Assembly (NCBI RefSeq): GCF_000348925.1
Contig: NZ_AODQ01000021.1
Span: 1-46,888 of the forward strand
Source of the DNA: Cesiribacter andamanensis AMV16
Lineage (GTDB): Bacteria; Bacteroidota; Bacteroidia; Cytophagales; Cyclobacteriaceae
Direction: 5' to 3'
DNA length: 46,888 nt
A program made the translations under genes and the position numbers. Under the pieces are notes generated by a model. That model did no database searches and was not told where the DNA came from. It saw only the letters and a list, made by a program, of their open reading frames with translations. How positions within the stretch are numbered: position 1 is the first letter of the stretch; each line of letters starts with the position of its first letter. Shown here in pieces: positions 17,139-25,732 of this stretch.

Positions 17139-18527
17139 ATGCCCCTTACCGAACGTCTCCACCAGCACTTCCCCTTTTCCCCTACCGCCGAGCAGGAAGC
17201 GCTGTTTAGAAAATTAGCCGATTTCATGGCACCTACCAGCCGGGCAAAACCCTGCTTTCTGCTGAAGGGCTATGCCGGCACCGGCAAAACCGTGGTGCTG
17301 CAGGCCCTGACTAAAAGCCTGCGTCAGCAGCGCAAAAAGGTACTGCTGCTGGCCCCTACCGGTCGGGCCGCCAAGATCCTCTCTAAGAATTCAGGCCAGG
17401 AGGCCTACACCATTCACAGCCAGCTGTACAAGCCGGTGCAGCACCCCTACTCAGGCCAGATGGATATGCAGTTGCGCAAAAATTACCACCGCAATACCCT
17501 TGTTATTGTAGATGAAGCCTCCATGCTGAGTGGAGAAGGGGGCAAAAGTGATGGAGGCTTGCTGGCCGACCTGACCAACTGGGTGTATTCCCAGCCGGGC
17601 AATGCGCTGCTGCTGGTGGGTGACCCGGCCCAACTGCCCCCCGTGGGCGAACGCACCAGCCTGGCGCTGGAAGAGGATGTGCTGCGCTGGGCCTATGGCC
17701 TTGATCTGGAAACGCATAGTTTAAGTGAAGTAAGCCGCCAGCAGCAGGGTTCCGGCATTCTGGCCAATGCTACCTATCTGCGCCAGTGCCTGGAGGAGTT
17801 GCCGCAACAACTGCAGCTGACCACCAGCGGGTATAGGGATGTATTTCAGCTTCCCGAAGAGCGGCTGATGGAGGGGCTCCGCTGGGCCTACCAGCATGAA
17901 GGTGCAGGCAATACGCTCTTTCTCTGCGCCACCAATGAAGAAGCTGCCAAAACCAATGCCCTTATCCGCAGCGCCATACTGGGCTATAGACAGGAGGTGG
18001 TGGCCGGTGATCTGCTGATGATTGCCCGCAATAATTACCAGGCACTGCCTAAAAACAGCAAACTCAGCTACCTGGCCAATGGCGAATTTGCCGAAGTTAC
18101 CCATGTGATGGGAGAAGAGCAGCGCTTTGGCTTTCGCTTTCTGCGGCTAAAACTACGCCTGCCCGATGAGCCTGCTCTTGCTCCTTTTGAATCCTTTGTA
18201 CTAATGGAAACGCTGGACAGCAGGCATCCCTCCCTGCCTGAGGAGCGCAGCCGCAGCCTTTTTGAAGGGGCCAGCCGGCAGTACCGCTACATGGCCCGCA
18301 GCAAGCAGGTACGCAGCCTGCGTAAAGACCCCTATCTGAATGCCCTGCAGGTAAAGTTTGCCTACGCCCTTACCTGCCACAAAGCACAGGGCGGCCAGTG
18401 GAAAACCGTGTTGCTACAACCCCGGTTTTGGGTGCGGGAACCCAATACGCCCGATAAGCTCCGGTGGTTTTATACCGCCATAACCCGCGCAAGTGACACG
18501 CTCTACCTGCTGAATGCCCGTTTGTAA
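17139..18527 (+). CDS. SF1 (RecD/Dda-like) DNA helicase
   Basis: A 462-aa ATP-dependent helicase of superfamily 1. Visible motifs in order: Q-like region FSPTAEQEALFRKLADF (about 13-30), motif I FLLKGYAGTGKTVVL, motif Ia LLAPTGRAAKIL, motif II VIVDEASMLSG, motif III LLLVGDPAQLPPVGE, motif IV region FLCATNEEAAKTNALI, motif V-VI FAYALTCHKAQGGQW and WFYTAITRASDTLYLL. The C-terminal UvrD_C_2-type fold is split by about 60 residues. The size and order match compact RecD2/Dda-like helicases rather than RecD of RecBCD, and no RecB or RecC is nearby. It is divergent from the phage-type protein at 16017. Likely role: DNA repair, recombination or replication restart. Confidence 0.88.
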   Translation: MPLTERLHQHFPFSPTAEQEALFRKLADFMAPTSRAKPCFLLKGYAGTGKTVVLQALTKSLRQQRKKVLLLAPTGRAAKILSKNSGQEAYTIHSQLYKPVQHPYSGQMDMQLRKNYHRNTLVIVDEASMLSGEGGKSDGGLLADLTNWVYSQPGNALLLVGDPAQLPPVGERTSLALEEDVLRWAYGLDLETHSLSEVSRQQQGSGILANATYLRQCLEELPQQLQLTTSGYRDVFQLPEERLMEGLRWAYQHEGAGNTLFLCATNEEAAKTNALIRSAILGYRQEVVAGDLLMIARNNYQALPKNSKLSYLANGEFAEVTHVMGEEQRFGFRFLRLKLRLPDEPALAPFESFVLMETLDSRHPSLPEERSRSLFEGASRQYRYMARSKQVRSLRKDPYLNALQVKFAYALTCHKAQGGQWKTVLLQPRFWVREPNTPDKLRWFYTAITRASDTLYLLNARL

Positions 18528-18790
18528 TATTTGGAGATAGCTTTTTGGAGATTTTGCAGCAATTCCTACTCCAAAAAAATGGATTTTAGTAAAAGGGATG
18601 CTTAAAGCATCTATGTATAACTATTTGATATATAAGCAATTAAAATAATGCTTTCCCATCAACATTACCCTATCGTTAAAAAATCTTTATAAAATAAGGT
18701 GGCCATCGGAACTTATAAACAGGCCAAAACCTTATTAAGGTACATTTGGCTTATTCATAGTTGATAGGTTTTAATGTTTTGGTTGAAAGG
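18528..18790. other. AT-rich intergenic region with an inverted repeat
   Basis: This stretch is markedly AT-rich beside GC-rich genes and has no credible ORF. It holds an imperfect inverted repeat, AATAAGGTGGCC at 18693-18704 against GGCC and ACCTTATT at 18722-18736, ending just before a perfect -7 box. No tRNA-like cloverleaf was seen. Confidence 0.5.
18741..18748 (+). promoter_or_regulatory. Perfect -7 box in a gene-free region
   Basis: TACATTTG matches TAnnTTTG. No ORF follows on the plus strand before the terminator at 18791-18821. A recognisable -33 TTTG is absent. Confidence 0.35.
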
Positions 18791-18821
18791 GAAAAAATCC
18801 GCCTTCTGGGCGGATTTTTTC
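18752..18821 (+). ncRNA. Candidate small RNA (about 70 nt)
   Basis: A -7 box, an AT-rich body without an ORF and a strong terminator hairpin together outline a short transcript. The helicase stop is 263 nt before the terminator, an unusually long distance if the hairpin served only that gene. The transcript start is inferred from the -7 box. It could instead be only a helicase 3' untranslated region. Confidence 0.25.
18791..18821. terminator. Bidirectional terminator
   Basis: A perfect 13-bp stem GAAAAAATCCGCC/GGCGGATTTTTTC closes a 5-nt loop, with A and T runs on both flanks. It lies between the convergent helicase and solute-binding-protein genes and can serve both strands. Confidence 0.85.
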
Positions 18822-18843
18822 TTTATAGACACTTCTAATTTTT

Positions 18844-19722
18844 CTACTTGCGGGCCGATACCGAATCCAGCAGTTTAAGGGCATTGGGACCCAGGTTATC
18901 GGTGATCAGTTTGCGGTACTCGGTGCTGTTCACAAACTCATTCATAAAGCGCTCCATCAGCGGCGACCAGTCGTTGCTCTTAGGCATGATCAGACCAAAG
19001 CTCTCGGTGCTTTCATCTCCGGCAGGGTGGCGCTTGATGGGCAGGCCATCCTTAATGGCCGATAGGTAGTAGGTAAAGTCCAGGTTGGCAAACAGCTTGG
19101 GATTGTCGGCTACCATCTTGAGCGCCTCCGGGCTGGAGCCTACATACTGATAGGTTAGGGCTGGAAACAGCTGTTTCTTCAGCCCATTTACACGGTCTTC
19201 ATTGGTTGTGCCCCGCACTACCACAGCCTGCATTCCGGCAAAGGCAGTGGCAATCTGCTTTTTATCTTCCAGCGTTGGCACATTTTTGTGGGTCACCAAA
19301 ATGGCCACATTGGTAATAAAGGGGGGGCTAAACTGGTAGCTCTTCTTGCGCTCTTCGGTAATGGTAATGTTGCCCAGGCCAAACACCCCTCCCTGCGCCC
19401 CCTGCACTGTAGCCATAAAGCGCTTAAAGTCAGAGGCATCCTTGCCATAGTAGCTGGTTTTAAGCTCAATACCCTCATGCTTCTTCACCCAGGCACCAAA
19501 GGCATTCATCAGGCCTACACAAAAGCCCGTCATGTTGCCGGAGGCATCCTTGCCGGAAAAGCCCGGCGTTTCTACATAGGTGTAGATAAGTTGTGCACTG
19601 CCCTTTTGCTTGGCCTCGGCATAGGTATCGCCTTTAAGCTGTGCAAGGGCATCGGAGCTAAGGAAGGCCAGCAGCAGCAGACTGCAAAGCAACTTCCAGG
19701 GGAGAGAGTTTCGTGTATTCAT
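18844..19722 (-). CDS. Periplasmic solute-binding protein, family 3 (amino-acid type)
   Basis: A 292-aa exported binding protein. The signal peptide (residues 1-27, ending DALAQ) is followed by two lobes typical of SBP_bac_3. These include GFCVGLMNAFGAWVKKHEGI, the GNITITEERKKSYQFSPPFI stretch (equivalent to the 'T-x-R-x3-x-F-S-x-P-Y' motif), AVVVRGTTNEDRV and, in the second lobe, LFANLDFTYYLSAI. It probably binds an amino acid or a similar small polar ligand, although no ABC permease or ATPase is adjacent, so it may act with a distant transporter or as a sensor. It follows uvrA on the same strand after 90 nt without an obvious terminator. Confidence 0.8.
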   Translation of the reverse strand: MNTRNSLPWKLLCSLLLLAFLSSDALAQLKGDTYAEAKQKGSAQLIYTYVETPGFSGKDASGNMTGFCVGLMNAFGAWVKKHEGIELKTSYYGKDASDFKRFMATVQGAQGGVFGLGNITITEERKKSYQFSPPFITNVAILVTHKNVPTLEDKKQIATAFAGMQAVVVRGTTNEDRVNGLKKQLFPALTYQYVGSSPEALKMVADNPKLFANLDFTYYLSAIKDGLPIKRHPAGDESTESFGLIMPKSNDWSPLMERFMNEFVNSTEYRKLITDNLGPNALKLLDSVSARK

Positions 19723-19812
19723 GGCGCATTACCGTAGTTGATACAAGGGGTAAGATAGGGCTATGCGCCAACAGAAATTCTAAAATGTAAGTTTTTCAAA
19801 GAATATTATACC

Positions 19813-22704
19813 TTAACCGTTCAATTCTTCCCGCAAAAATAGGGCCGTATAGCTTTTTTCCGCTTTGGCTACTTTTTCGGGAGTACCCTGTGCAATAATC
19901 TGCCCGCCGCCACGCCCCCCCTCCGGGCCCAGATCTACCACCCAGTCGGCTACTTTGATCACATCCAGGTTATGCTCGATGATGAGCACGGTATTGCCCC
20001 TATCCACCAGCTTCTGCAGCACCCGCAGCAGGTGCTGAATGTCCTGAAAGTGCAGGCCGGTGGTAGGCTCATCCAGGATGTAAAAGGTATTGCCGGTATC
20101 TTTCTTGCTCAGCTCGGTGGCCAGCTTTACCCGCTGCGCCTCGCCTCCGCTCAGGGTGGTGGCATGCTGGCCCAGGGTAATGTAGTCCAGGCCCACATCA
20201 TTCAGCGTGCGGATCTTGCGGGCAATCTTGGGCTGGTGCTCAAAGAACTCCACGGCCTGCTCTACGGTCATGTCCAGCACATCAGAAATGCTCTTGCCCT
20301 TAAAGCGCACTTCCAGCGTTTCCCGGTTGTAGCGCTTGCCCTTGCATACCTCGCAATGCACATGCACATCGGGAAGAAAGTCCATTTCAATAAGCTTTAG
20401 GCCGGCGCCGCCGCATTCTTCACAGCGGCCGCCTTTTACATTAAAACTAAAGCGGCCGGGCTTATACCCCCTTATTTTAGCCTCGGACATCTCGGCAAAG
20501 AGGGTGCGGATATCGCTGAACACCCCTGTATAGGTGGCCGGGTTGGAGCGGGGCGTACGGCCGATGGGCGACTGGTCTACCTCAATTACTTTATCCAGGT
20601 GCTCCAGTCCCTTGATCTCCTTATAGGGCAGGGGGTCCCGCAGCGCATTGTAAAAATGCCGGTTCAGCAGGGGGTACAGCGTATCGTGAATAAGCGTAGA
20701 CTTGCCGCTGCCGCTTACGCCGCTTACGCAGATCATGGTGCCCAGGGGCAGTTTCAGGTTTACATTATGAAGGTTGTGGCCACTGGCACCCTTTAGCTCC
20801 AGAAAGTTACCATTGCCCTTGCGCCGCTCTTTGGGCAGCGCAATGGCCCGCTCGCCGCGCAGGTACTCCGGCGTAACGGCCGGCAGCTGAATAAACTGCT
20901 GAGGGGTGCCTGATGCTACAACCGTACCCCCATGGCGGCCTGCGCCGGGGCCAATGTCCAGGATGTAGTCAGAGGCCATCATCATGTCCTTATCATGCTC
21001 TACCACCAGCACCGTATTGCCGATATCGCGCAGGTCCTGCAGGGCCTTGATGAGCTTTACGTTATCGCGCTGGTGCAGGCCGATGGAGGGCTCATCCAGG
21101 ATGTAGAGCACCCCTACCAGCTGTGTGCCAATTTGGGTAGCCAGGCGAATGCGCTGGGCCTCACCCCCACTAAGGGTACGCAGGGGACGGTTCAGGTGCA
21201 GGTAGTCCAGGCCCACATCCAGCAGAAAGCGGATGCGCTTGCGGATTTCCTTGAGCAGCTCGCTGGCTATCTGCAGCTGGCGATCGCTCAGGCGGGCTTC
21301 CAGATCATGAAACCAGTTGTAGAGGGCCTGTATGTCCAGTTCGGCCAGCTCCGCTATGTTGCGGCCATCGATCTTGAAGTGCAGGGATTCTTTTTTGAGG
21401 CGTGTGCCTTCGCACTCGGGGCAGGTAACGGCCGTGGTGTAGTCTTCAACCCAGGAAACGGTTTTGTCGGAGCCTTCCTCCTTCTGCTTTTCCAGAAAGG
21501 GAATAATGCCCTCAAAACTGGTATCCCAGCTGGTGCCGGGGTATTTCTTGGATTTTACCTTTACGGTTTCGGAGCTGCCGCGCAGCAGGATCTCAATTAC
21601 CTCTTCGGGCAGTTTGTTGATGGGGGTGGTAAGGGCCTGCTTGTGCTGCTTAAGGATGTACTGGATTTTCTTGAAGATCCAGATATCCCTAAACTCGCCC
21701 AGGGGGGCAATACCGCCGCGGCTGATGCTCAGGTTGGGATCGGGGATGATGGACTCCCGCGTAATTTCTTCGATCACCCCCAGGCCGTTGCACTTGGGGC
21801 AGGCGCCGTAGGGGGAGTTAAAGGAAAAGGTATTGGGGGCCGGCTCATCGTAGCTCAGGCCCGACTTGGGGTCCATCAGGTACTTGGAGAAGTGGTGCAG
21901 CTCACCGCTATCGGCATTGAGCACCATTACCAGCCCTTCGCCGTGCTTCATGGCGGTGGCTACCGACTGGCTCAGGCGGTAGCGGTCTTCGGGCTTCAGC
22001 ACCAGGCGGTCGATCACAATCTCAATGTCGTGGATCTTATAGCGATCTACCTGCATCTTGGGCTCGATGTCCTTGATCTCGCCATCGACCCGTACTTTGG
22101 TAAAGCCGCTTTTGCGGATCTGCTGAAAGAGCTCCCGGTAGTGGCCCTTGCGGCCCTTTACCACCGGCGCCAGCAGAATGAGGCGGGCGCCATCAAAGGC
22201 CTGCATCAGGTGGTCCAGGATCTGGTCTTCGCTCTGGCGTACCATTTTCTGGCCCGTCAGGTAGGAAAAAGCCTCCGAGGCCCGGGCATAGAGCAGGCGC
22301 ATAAAGTCGTAGATCTCGGTGGTGGTGCCTACCGTAGAGCGGGGGTTGCGGCTGGTAGTTTTCTGCTCAATGGAGATCACCGGCGAGAGGCCGTTGATCT
22401 TGTCCACATCGGGCCGTTCCATACCCCCCATAAAGGAGCGGGCATAGGCCGAAAAGCTTTCCATATAGCGCCGCTGGCCCTCGGCATAGATGGTATCAAA
22501 GGCCAGCGAGGATTTGCCGCTGCCACTGATGCCGGTGATCACCACCAGCTGGTTGCGCGGAATGCGTACATCAATATTCTTGAGGTTGTGCTCCCGGGCA
22601 CCAATCACCTCTATATGTTCTTCGCCAACGGGATCGAAACGTTTTGGTGCTTGCACTTTAGCCGCTTCGTCTGCCCGTTTGCTTGCTGCTTTTATCTTCC
22701 CCAT
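19813..22704 (-). CDS. uvrA: Excinuclease ABC subunit A
   Basis: A 963-aa UvrA, the damage-recognition ATPase of nucleotide excision repair. Two ABC modules are complete: Walker A VVITGISGSGKSSLAFDTIY (about 53-72) with signature LSGGEAQRIRLATQIG, and Walker A CVSGVSGSGKSTLIHDTLY (about 655-673) with signature LSGGEAQRVKLATEL. Zinc modules are present as CPKCNGLG with CPECEGTR, and CEECGGAG with CEVCKGKRY. The length is within the family range; about 25 Lys/Ala-rich residues precede the core. A perfect -7 box and a 16-bp palindrome lie just upstream, consistent with damage-inducible expression. The LOG-family gene lies upstream with its own terminator. Confidence 0.97.
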   Translation of the reverse strand: MGKIKAASKRADEAAKVQAPKRFDPVGEEHIEVIGAREHNLKNIDVRIPRNQLVVITGISGSGKSSLAFDTIYAEGQRRYMESFSAYARSFMGGMERPDVDKINGLSPVISIEQKTTSRNPRSTVGTTTEIYDFMRLLYARASEAFSYLTGQKMVRQSEDQILDHLMQAFDGARLILLAPVVKGRKGHYRELFQQIRKSGFTKVRVDGEIKDIEPKMQVDRYKIHDIEIVIDRLVLKPEDRYRLSQSVATAMKHGEGLVMVLNADSGELHHFSKYLMDPKSGLSYDEPAPNTFSFNSPYGACPKCNGLGVIEEITRESIIPDPNLSISRGGIAPLGEFRDIWIFKKIQYILKQHKQALTTPINKLPEEVIEILLRGSSETVKVKSKKYPGTSWDTSFEGIIPFLEKQKEEGSDKTVSWVEDYTTAVTCPECEGTRLKKESLHFKIDGRNIAELAELDIQALYNWFHDLEARLSDRQLQIASELLKEIRKRIRFLLDVGLDYLHLNRPLRTLSGGEAQRIRLATQIGTQLVGVLYILDEPSIGLHQRDNVKLIKALQDLRDIGNTVLVVEHDKDMMMASDYILDIGPGAGRHGGTVVASGTPQQFIQLPAVTPEYLRGERAIALPKERRKGNGNFLELKGASGHNLHNVNLKLPLGTMICVSGVSGSGKSTLIHDTLYPLLNRHFYNALRDPLPYKEIKGLEHLDKVIEVDQSPIGRTPRSNPATYTGVFSDIRTLFAEMSEAKIRGYKPGRFSFNVKGGRCEECGGAGLKLIEMDFLPDVHVHCEVCKGKRYNRETLEVRFKGKSISDVLDMTVEQAVEFFEHQPKIARKIRTLNDVGLDYITLGQHATTLSGGEAQRVKLATELSKKDTGNTFYILDEPTTGLHFQDIQHLLRVLQKLVDRGNTVLIIEHNLDVIKVADWVVDLGPEGGRGGGQIIAQGTPEKVAKAEKSYTALFLREELNG

Positions 22705-22713
22705 AGTATTCTA

Positions 22714-22721
22714 CAAATATA
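22714..22721 (-). promoter_or_regulatory. -7 box of the uvrA promoter
   Basis: On the minus strand TATATTTG matches TAnnTTTG exactly, nine bases before the uvrA ATG. The corresponding -33 region falls on the palindrome at 22739-22754. Confidence 0.55.
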
Positions 22722-22738
22722 CGCAATTTTAGAGAGCG

Positions 22739-22754
22739 CAGTTAGTACTAACTG
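22739..22754. promoter_or_regulatory. Perfect 16-bp palindrome, candidate SOS (LexA) operator of uvrA
   Basis: CAGTTAGTACTAACTG is a perfect palindrome located 17 nt upstream of the uvrA -7 box, so a bound repressor would cover the -33 region. Its TTAGTACTAA core resembles the TTAG...CTAA layout described for Xanthomonas LexA. uvrA is a common SOS gene. No lexA gene is in the window. Confidence 0.45.
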
Positions 22755-22824
22755 GTTTAGTATTTTAGGAAAAATCCTGCCCTCTGCTCCTGTTTCATCT
22801 CAGGAGTATTCGTCAGACACAGCC

Positions 22825-22855
22825 TAAATAAAAAAGCCAGCATAAAGCTGGCTTT
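22825..22855 (-). terminator. Rho-independent terminator of the LOG gene
   Basis: The 9-bp stem AAAGCCAGC/GCTGGCTTT (22833-22841 with 22847-22855) is followed on the minus strand by TTTTTTATTT. It lies 28 nt beyond the LOG-family stop. Confidence 0.85.
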
Positions 22856-22882
22856 GATGTATCGGGTTCTGATGGAAAAGGA

Positions 22883-23878
22883 TCAGAAGTTGGGTGACAG
22901 CAGGTATTTGCTATAGAACTCGTCAATCACCTTTACGGCTTCTTCGGCGGTGTCTACTATGTTTACCAGGTGCAGGTCTTCTTCGTTTACGTTGCTCTCC
23001 TGCTCCAGCATGGTGGTACGGATCCAGTCCATCAGGCCGCTCCAGTATTTGGTGCCCACCAGCACAATGGGGAATCGGCCGATCTTTTTGGTCTGGATCA
23101 GGGTAAGGGCTTCAAAGAGCTCATCCATGGTGCCAAAGCCGCCCGGCATGACAATAAAGCCCTGGGCGTACTTCACAAACATCACCTTGCGCACAAAGAA
23201 ATGATCAAAGGTAATGAGCTTGTCGGGGTCGATGTAGGGGTTATCAAACTGCTCAAAGGGCAGCACAATGTTGAGGCCTACCGATTTGCCGCCGGCATTG
23301 TAGGCGCCTTTGTTACCGGCTTCCATAATACCGGGTCCGCCGCCGGTAATTACCCCATAGCCATGGCGCACCAGTTTTTCGGCGATCTGCTCGGCCATTT
23401 TGTAGTACTTGTGGGTTTCTTTGGTACGGGCCGATCCGAAGATGGACACGCAGGGACCGATCTTGGCCAGCTTTTCAAAGCCTTCTACAAACTCCGACAT
23501 TACCTTAAAGATGGCCCAGCTGTTGGAGCTTTTGATCTCATTCCAGTCCCGGTCTTCAAAAGCCATGCGGATCAGCTGATCGTCGGCATCGGGCTTTTTC
23601 CGGGGAATCAGTTCGCCTTCCTTCGGGGGGGCTGGCGGCATGTTGGCCTTGGGCTTTTTCTTTTTAAGCTCGCCAGGGTGATGGGGGTGTCCCTCCCTGG
23701 CTATTTTTTCTTCGTGCGCCTGTTCGGCACTTGTTTTTTCCTCTACAGGCTGTTTATGCAGTTTTCCGGGTGCTTCTTCTACCGAAATGGTGCGGTTGTC
23801 CAGTTGCTCATCGGCATGCGCCTGCCCTTTACGCTGTGGGCCCTTTGCTTTTTTGGGGCCTTTGTTATCATTCGCCAT
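22883..23878 (-). CDS. LOG-family (TIGR00730) Rossmann-fold protein with a basic N-terminal extension
   Basis: A 331-aa protein. The core (about residues 120-320) has VSIFGSARTKETHKYY, GYGVITGGGPGIMEAGNKGA and the family signature MPGGFGTMDELFEALTLIQT, the PGGxGTxxE motif of LOG proteins that release the cytokinin base from its ribose 5'-phosphate. Bacterial members may act on AMP or related nucleotides. The first about 100 residues are Lys/Glu/Pro-rich and look disordered (KKKPKANMPPAPPKEG); this extension is unusual in length. The ATG at 23878 (MANDNKGPKK) is preferred to the upstream in-frame start because it begins the compositionally uniform extension. Confidence 0.85.
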   Translation of the reverse strand: MANDNKGPKKAKGPQRKGQAHADEQLDNRTISVEEAPGKLHKQPVEEKTSAEQAHEEKIAREGHPHHPGELKKKKPKANMPPAPPKEGELIPRKKPDADDQLIRMAFEDRDWNEIKSSNSWAIFKVMSEFVEGFEKLAKIGPCVSIFGSARTKETHKYYKMAEQIAEKLVRHGYGVITGGGPGIMEAGNKGAYNAGGKSVGLNIVLPFEQFDNPYIDPDKLITFDHFFVRKVMFVKYAQGFIVMPGGFGTMDELFEALTLIQTKKIGRFPIVLVGTKYWSGLMDWIRTTMLEQESNVNEEDLHLVNIVDTAEEAVKVIDEFYSKYLLSPNF

Positions 23879-23970
23879 ACAAAAAAATTTCAAATTATAA
23901 TCGCAGCTTCGCCCCATTTGGGCAAGCCCGCTAAGTTAGTCCAGAGTTCTGATTTTAACAAACCAGCGCC

Positions 23971-24879
23971 TTACTCCAGTAGCTGGTGCAGGGCTGCCTC
24001 CAGGGCAGGATAGCGAAAGGCAAAGCCCGCCTTTTGCAGCTTGTCGGCCGATGCCCGGGTGCTGCCCAGCACCATAACGGCTTTTTCGCCAAGGGCCAGT
24101 TTCATGAATACCCCCGGCAGGGCGGGCAAAAAGTAGGGCTTGTGCAGGGCTGCTGCCAGTACTTCTGAAAAGTGGGCATTGGTAACCGGCTCCGGGGCCA
24201 CGGCATTGTAGGGCCCCTGCATGTGGGGGTCTGTCATGGCTTTGAGAAAAAGCTGGCACAGATCGTCTATGTGAATCCAGCTCATGTACTGCCGCCCGCT
24301 GCCCAGGGCGGCTCCCAAACCAAAGCGGAAGGGGAGCATCAGTTGTGTAAGGGCGCCTCCATCGGTACTCAGCACAATGCCAATGCGCAACAGCACCACG
24401 CGGATGCCCTGCTCTTCGGCCCGCAGCGCTTCCTGCTCCCAGGCCCGGCATACCGAGCCCAAAAAGTCCTCGCCTGCCTCGGACTGTTCCCGCAATAGTT
24501 CCTCGCCGCTATCGCCCCCATAGTAGTTGATGCCCGAAGCAGAAATAAACGCTTTGGGCTTTACGCCCAGGCGGGCCAGCTCCCGCACCAGCAGGCTGGT
24601 AGAGGCGGTGCGGCTGCGCATCATCTTCTGCTTGTTGGCGGCCGTCCAGCGCAGGTCGGCCAGGGGGGCGCCAGCCAGGTTAATGATGTAGGCAGCATCC
24701 TGCAGGGCGCCCTCTTCAATTTTTCCCTCGCCTACATCCCATAGATAATGCTTTGCCCCCTTATCTTTGCGAATGGAGCGGCTCAGGTGAACCACCTGGT
24801 AGCCCTGCTTCAGCAGCAGCCCGGTCAGGTGTGATCCGATCAATCCTGAGCCACCACTGATAACGACTTTTTCTGACAT
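23971..24879 (-). CDS. TIGR01777 family epimerase (SDR39U1/YfcH-like)
   Basis: A 302-aa extended short-chain dehydrogenase. The nucleotide-binding GGSGLIGSHLTGLLL lies at residues 8-22, YIINLAGAPLADLRW matches the family pattern, and FISASGINYYGGDSGEEL supplies the active-site YYG. The C-terminal DUF1731-type domain (LPALPGVFMKLALGEKAVMV, then 'RASADKLQKAGFAFRYP') is complete. The reaction of the family is not established; NAD(P)-dependent sugar-nucleotide or related chemistry is inferred from the fold. It is divergent from the 24958 gene, and 92 nt separate it from the LOG start on the same strand. Confidence 0.88.
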   Translation of the reverse strand: MSEKVVISGGSGLIGSHLTGLLLKQGYQVVHLSRSIRKDKGAKHYLWDVGEGKIEEGALQDAAYIINLAGAPLADLRWTAANKQKMMRSRTASTSLLVRELARLGVKPKAFISASGINYYGGDSGEELLREQSEAGEDFLGSVCRAWEQEALRAEEQGIRVVLLRIGIVLSTDGGALTQLMLPFRFGLGAALGSGRQYMSWIHIDDLCQLFLKAMTDPHMQGPYNAVAPEPVTNAHFSEVLAAALHKPYFLPALPGVFMKLALGEKAVMVLGSTRASADKLQKAGFAFRYPALEAALHQLLE

Positions 24880-24957
24880 GAAAAGAAATTTATGTGCTGG
24901 CCTTACCGTTGTAACCCGGGCATGCCCCTTATGTTCACCCCTTTTTCCCGAAGCCCG

Positions 24958-25638
24958 ATGTTAAAAAAGACCCTTCTCGTATACTGCTTTTTGCAGCTTT
25001 TTGTTGCCGCTGTTTTTGGACAGGAGGTGCGCCGCCAGCAGCAGACCCTGCAGGGCCAGCCCCATAGCGGCTACAGCATAAAGGTACCCTATTCCGAGGC
25101 ACAGGCCAAGCGTTACTGGCTGGCCTACTTAAAAGAGCGGGGCAAGGTAACCGAGCGCCGCCAGTTTATTGAGCTGCGGGATATTTACTGGCTGGATGCC
25201 CCCAAAGGCCAGCAGGCCTACAGCCTGGTGCTGGGCGATAGCACCAAAAGCGAGATCTGGATTGGCTACCCCGCCACCAGGGCCGATACCGCCCTGGACA
25301 GCGCCATTAAGGAACAGCTGGGTAAGGCCCCTTTTCTGATGAAGAAATACCAGCTGATGGCCAGCCTGCAGGATGCCGAAGCTGCCCTTACCTTTATGAA
25401 CCGGGAGGTAGAAAACCTGCGCCGCAACGGCAACAAGCTGGAGGGAGCCCTTAAGCGAAATGCCAGCGAAAAGGAACGTCTGGAACAGCAACTGGTAAAG
25501 AACGGTGAGGATAAGGTGCGGCTGGAGCAGGAAACCGAAGAGAATAAAAAGAAGCTGGAGCAACAACAGCTGGAAGCCGAAAAGATCAGCAAGCAGCTGC
25601 AGGCGCTCAAAGACAAGCTCAGCCAGCTGCAGGAGTAA
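24958..25638 (+). CDS. Exported coiled-coil protein of unknown function
   Basis: A 226-aa protein I do not recognise. I chose the ATG at 24958 because it starts a clear signal peptide (MLKKTLLVYCFLQLFVAAVF, cleavage near GQ); the longer frame from 24892 adds 22 unconvincing residues. Residues about 20-135 form a small globular part with several aromatic residues (AKRYWLAYLKERGKV, LRDIYWLDAPKGQQAY). From about 140 to the end the sequence is a continuous heptad-like coiled coil rich in Glu, Lys, Leu and Gln (EKERLEQQLVKNGEDKVRLE). It is probably periplasmic or outer-membrane associated. A strong terminator follows. Confidence 0.7.
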   Translation: MLKKTLLVYCFLQLFVAAVFGQEVRRQQQTLQGQPHSGYSIKVPYSEAQAKRYWLAYLKERGKVTERRQFIELRDIYWLDAPKGQQAYSLVLGDSTKSEIWIGYPATRADTALDSAIKEQLGKAPFLMKKYQLMASLQDAEAALTFMNREVENLRRNGNKLEGALKRNASEKERLEQQLVKNGEDKVRLEQETEENKKKLEQQQLEAEKISKQLQALKDKLSQLQE

Positions 25639-25695
25639 AAAAAAGAGCTGCGCCACCGGCCCAGCTTTTTCTACTGAAGGATCATTGGATAGTAG

Positions 25696-25732
25696 CAACA
25701 GGCCCTGCCAGCGCAGCGGCCTGTTGTTTTTT
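25696..25732 (+). terminator. Rho-independent terminator of the coiled-coil gene
   Basis: The 9-bp stem CAACAGGCC/GGCCTGTTG encloses a further CTGC/GCAG pairing and is followed by TTTTTT. The first of the 14-bp tandem repeats begins at its last T. Confidence 0.85.

Noticed and set aside
16017..18527. A prophage or integrated element around the phage-type gene and helicase
   Set aside because: No integrase, structural phage genes or attachment-site repeats are visible, and flanking genes are ordinary chromosomal ones.
20932..22827. Long open frame (631 codons) on the plus strand opposite uvrA
   Set aside because: UvrA is unmistakable on the other strand with both ABC modules; the antisense frame is a by-product of GC-rich codon use and has no domain-like features.
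22970..24013. 347-codon open frame antisense to the LOG gene
   Set aside because: The LOG motifs on the minus strand are clear, and the opposite frame crosses two gene boundaries.
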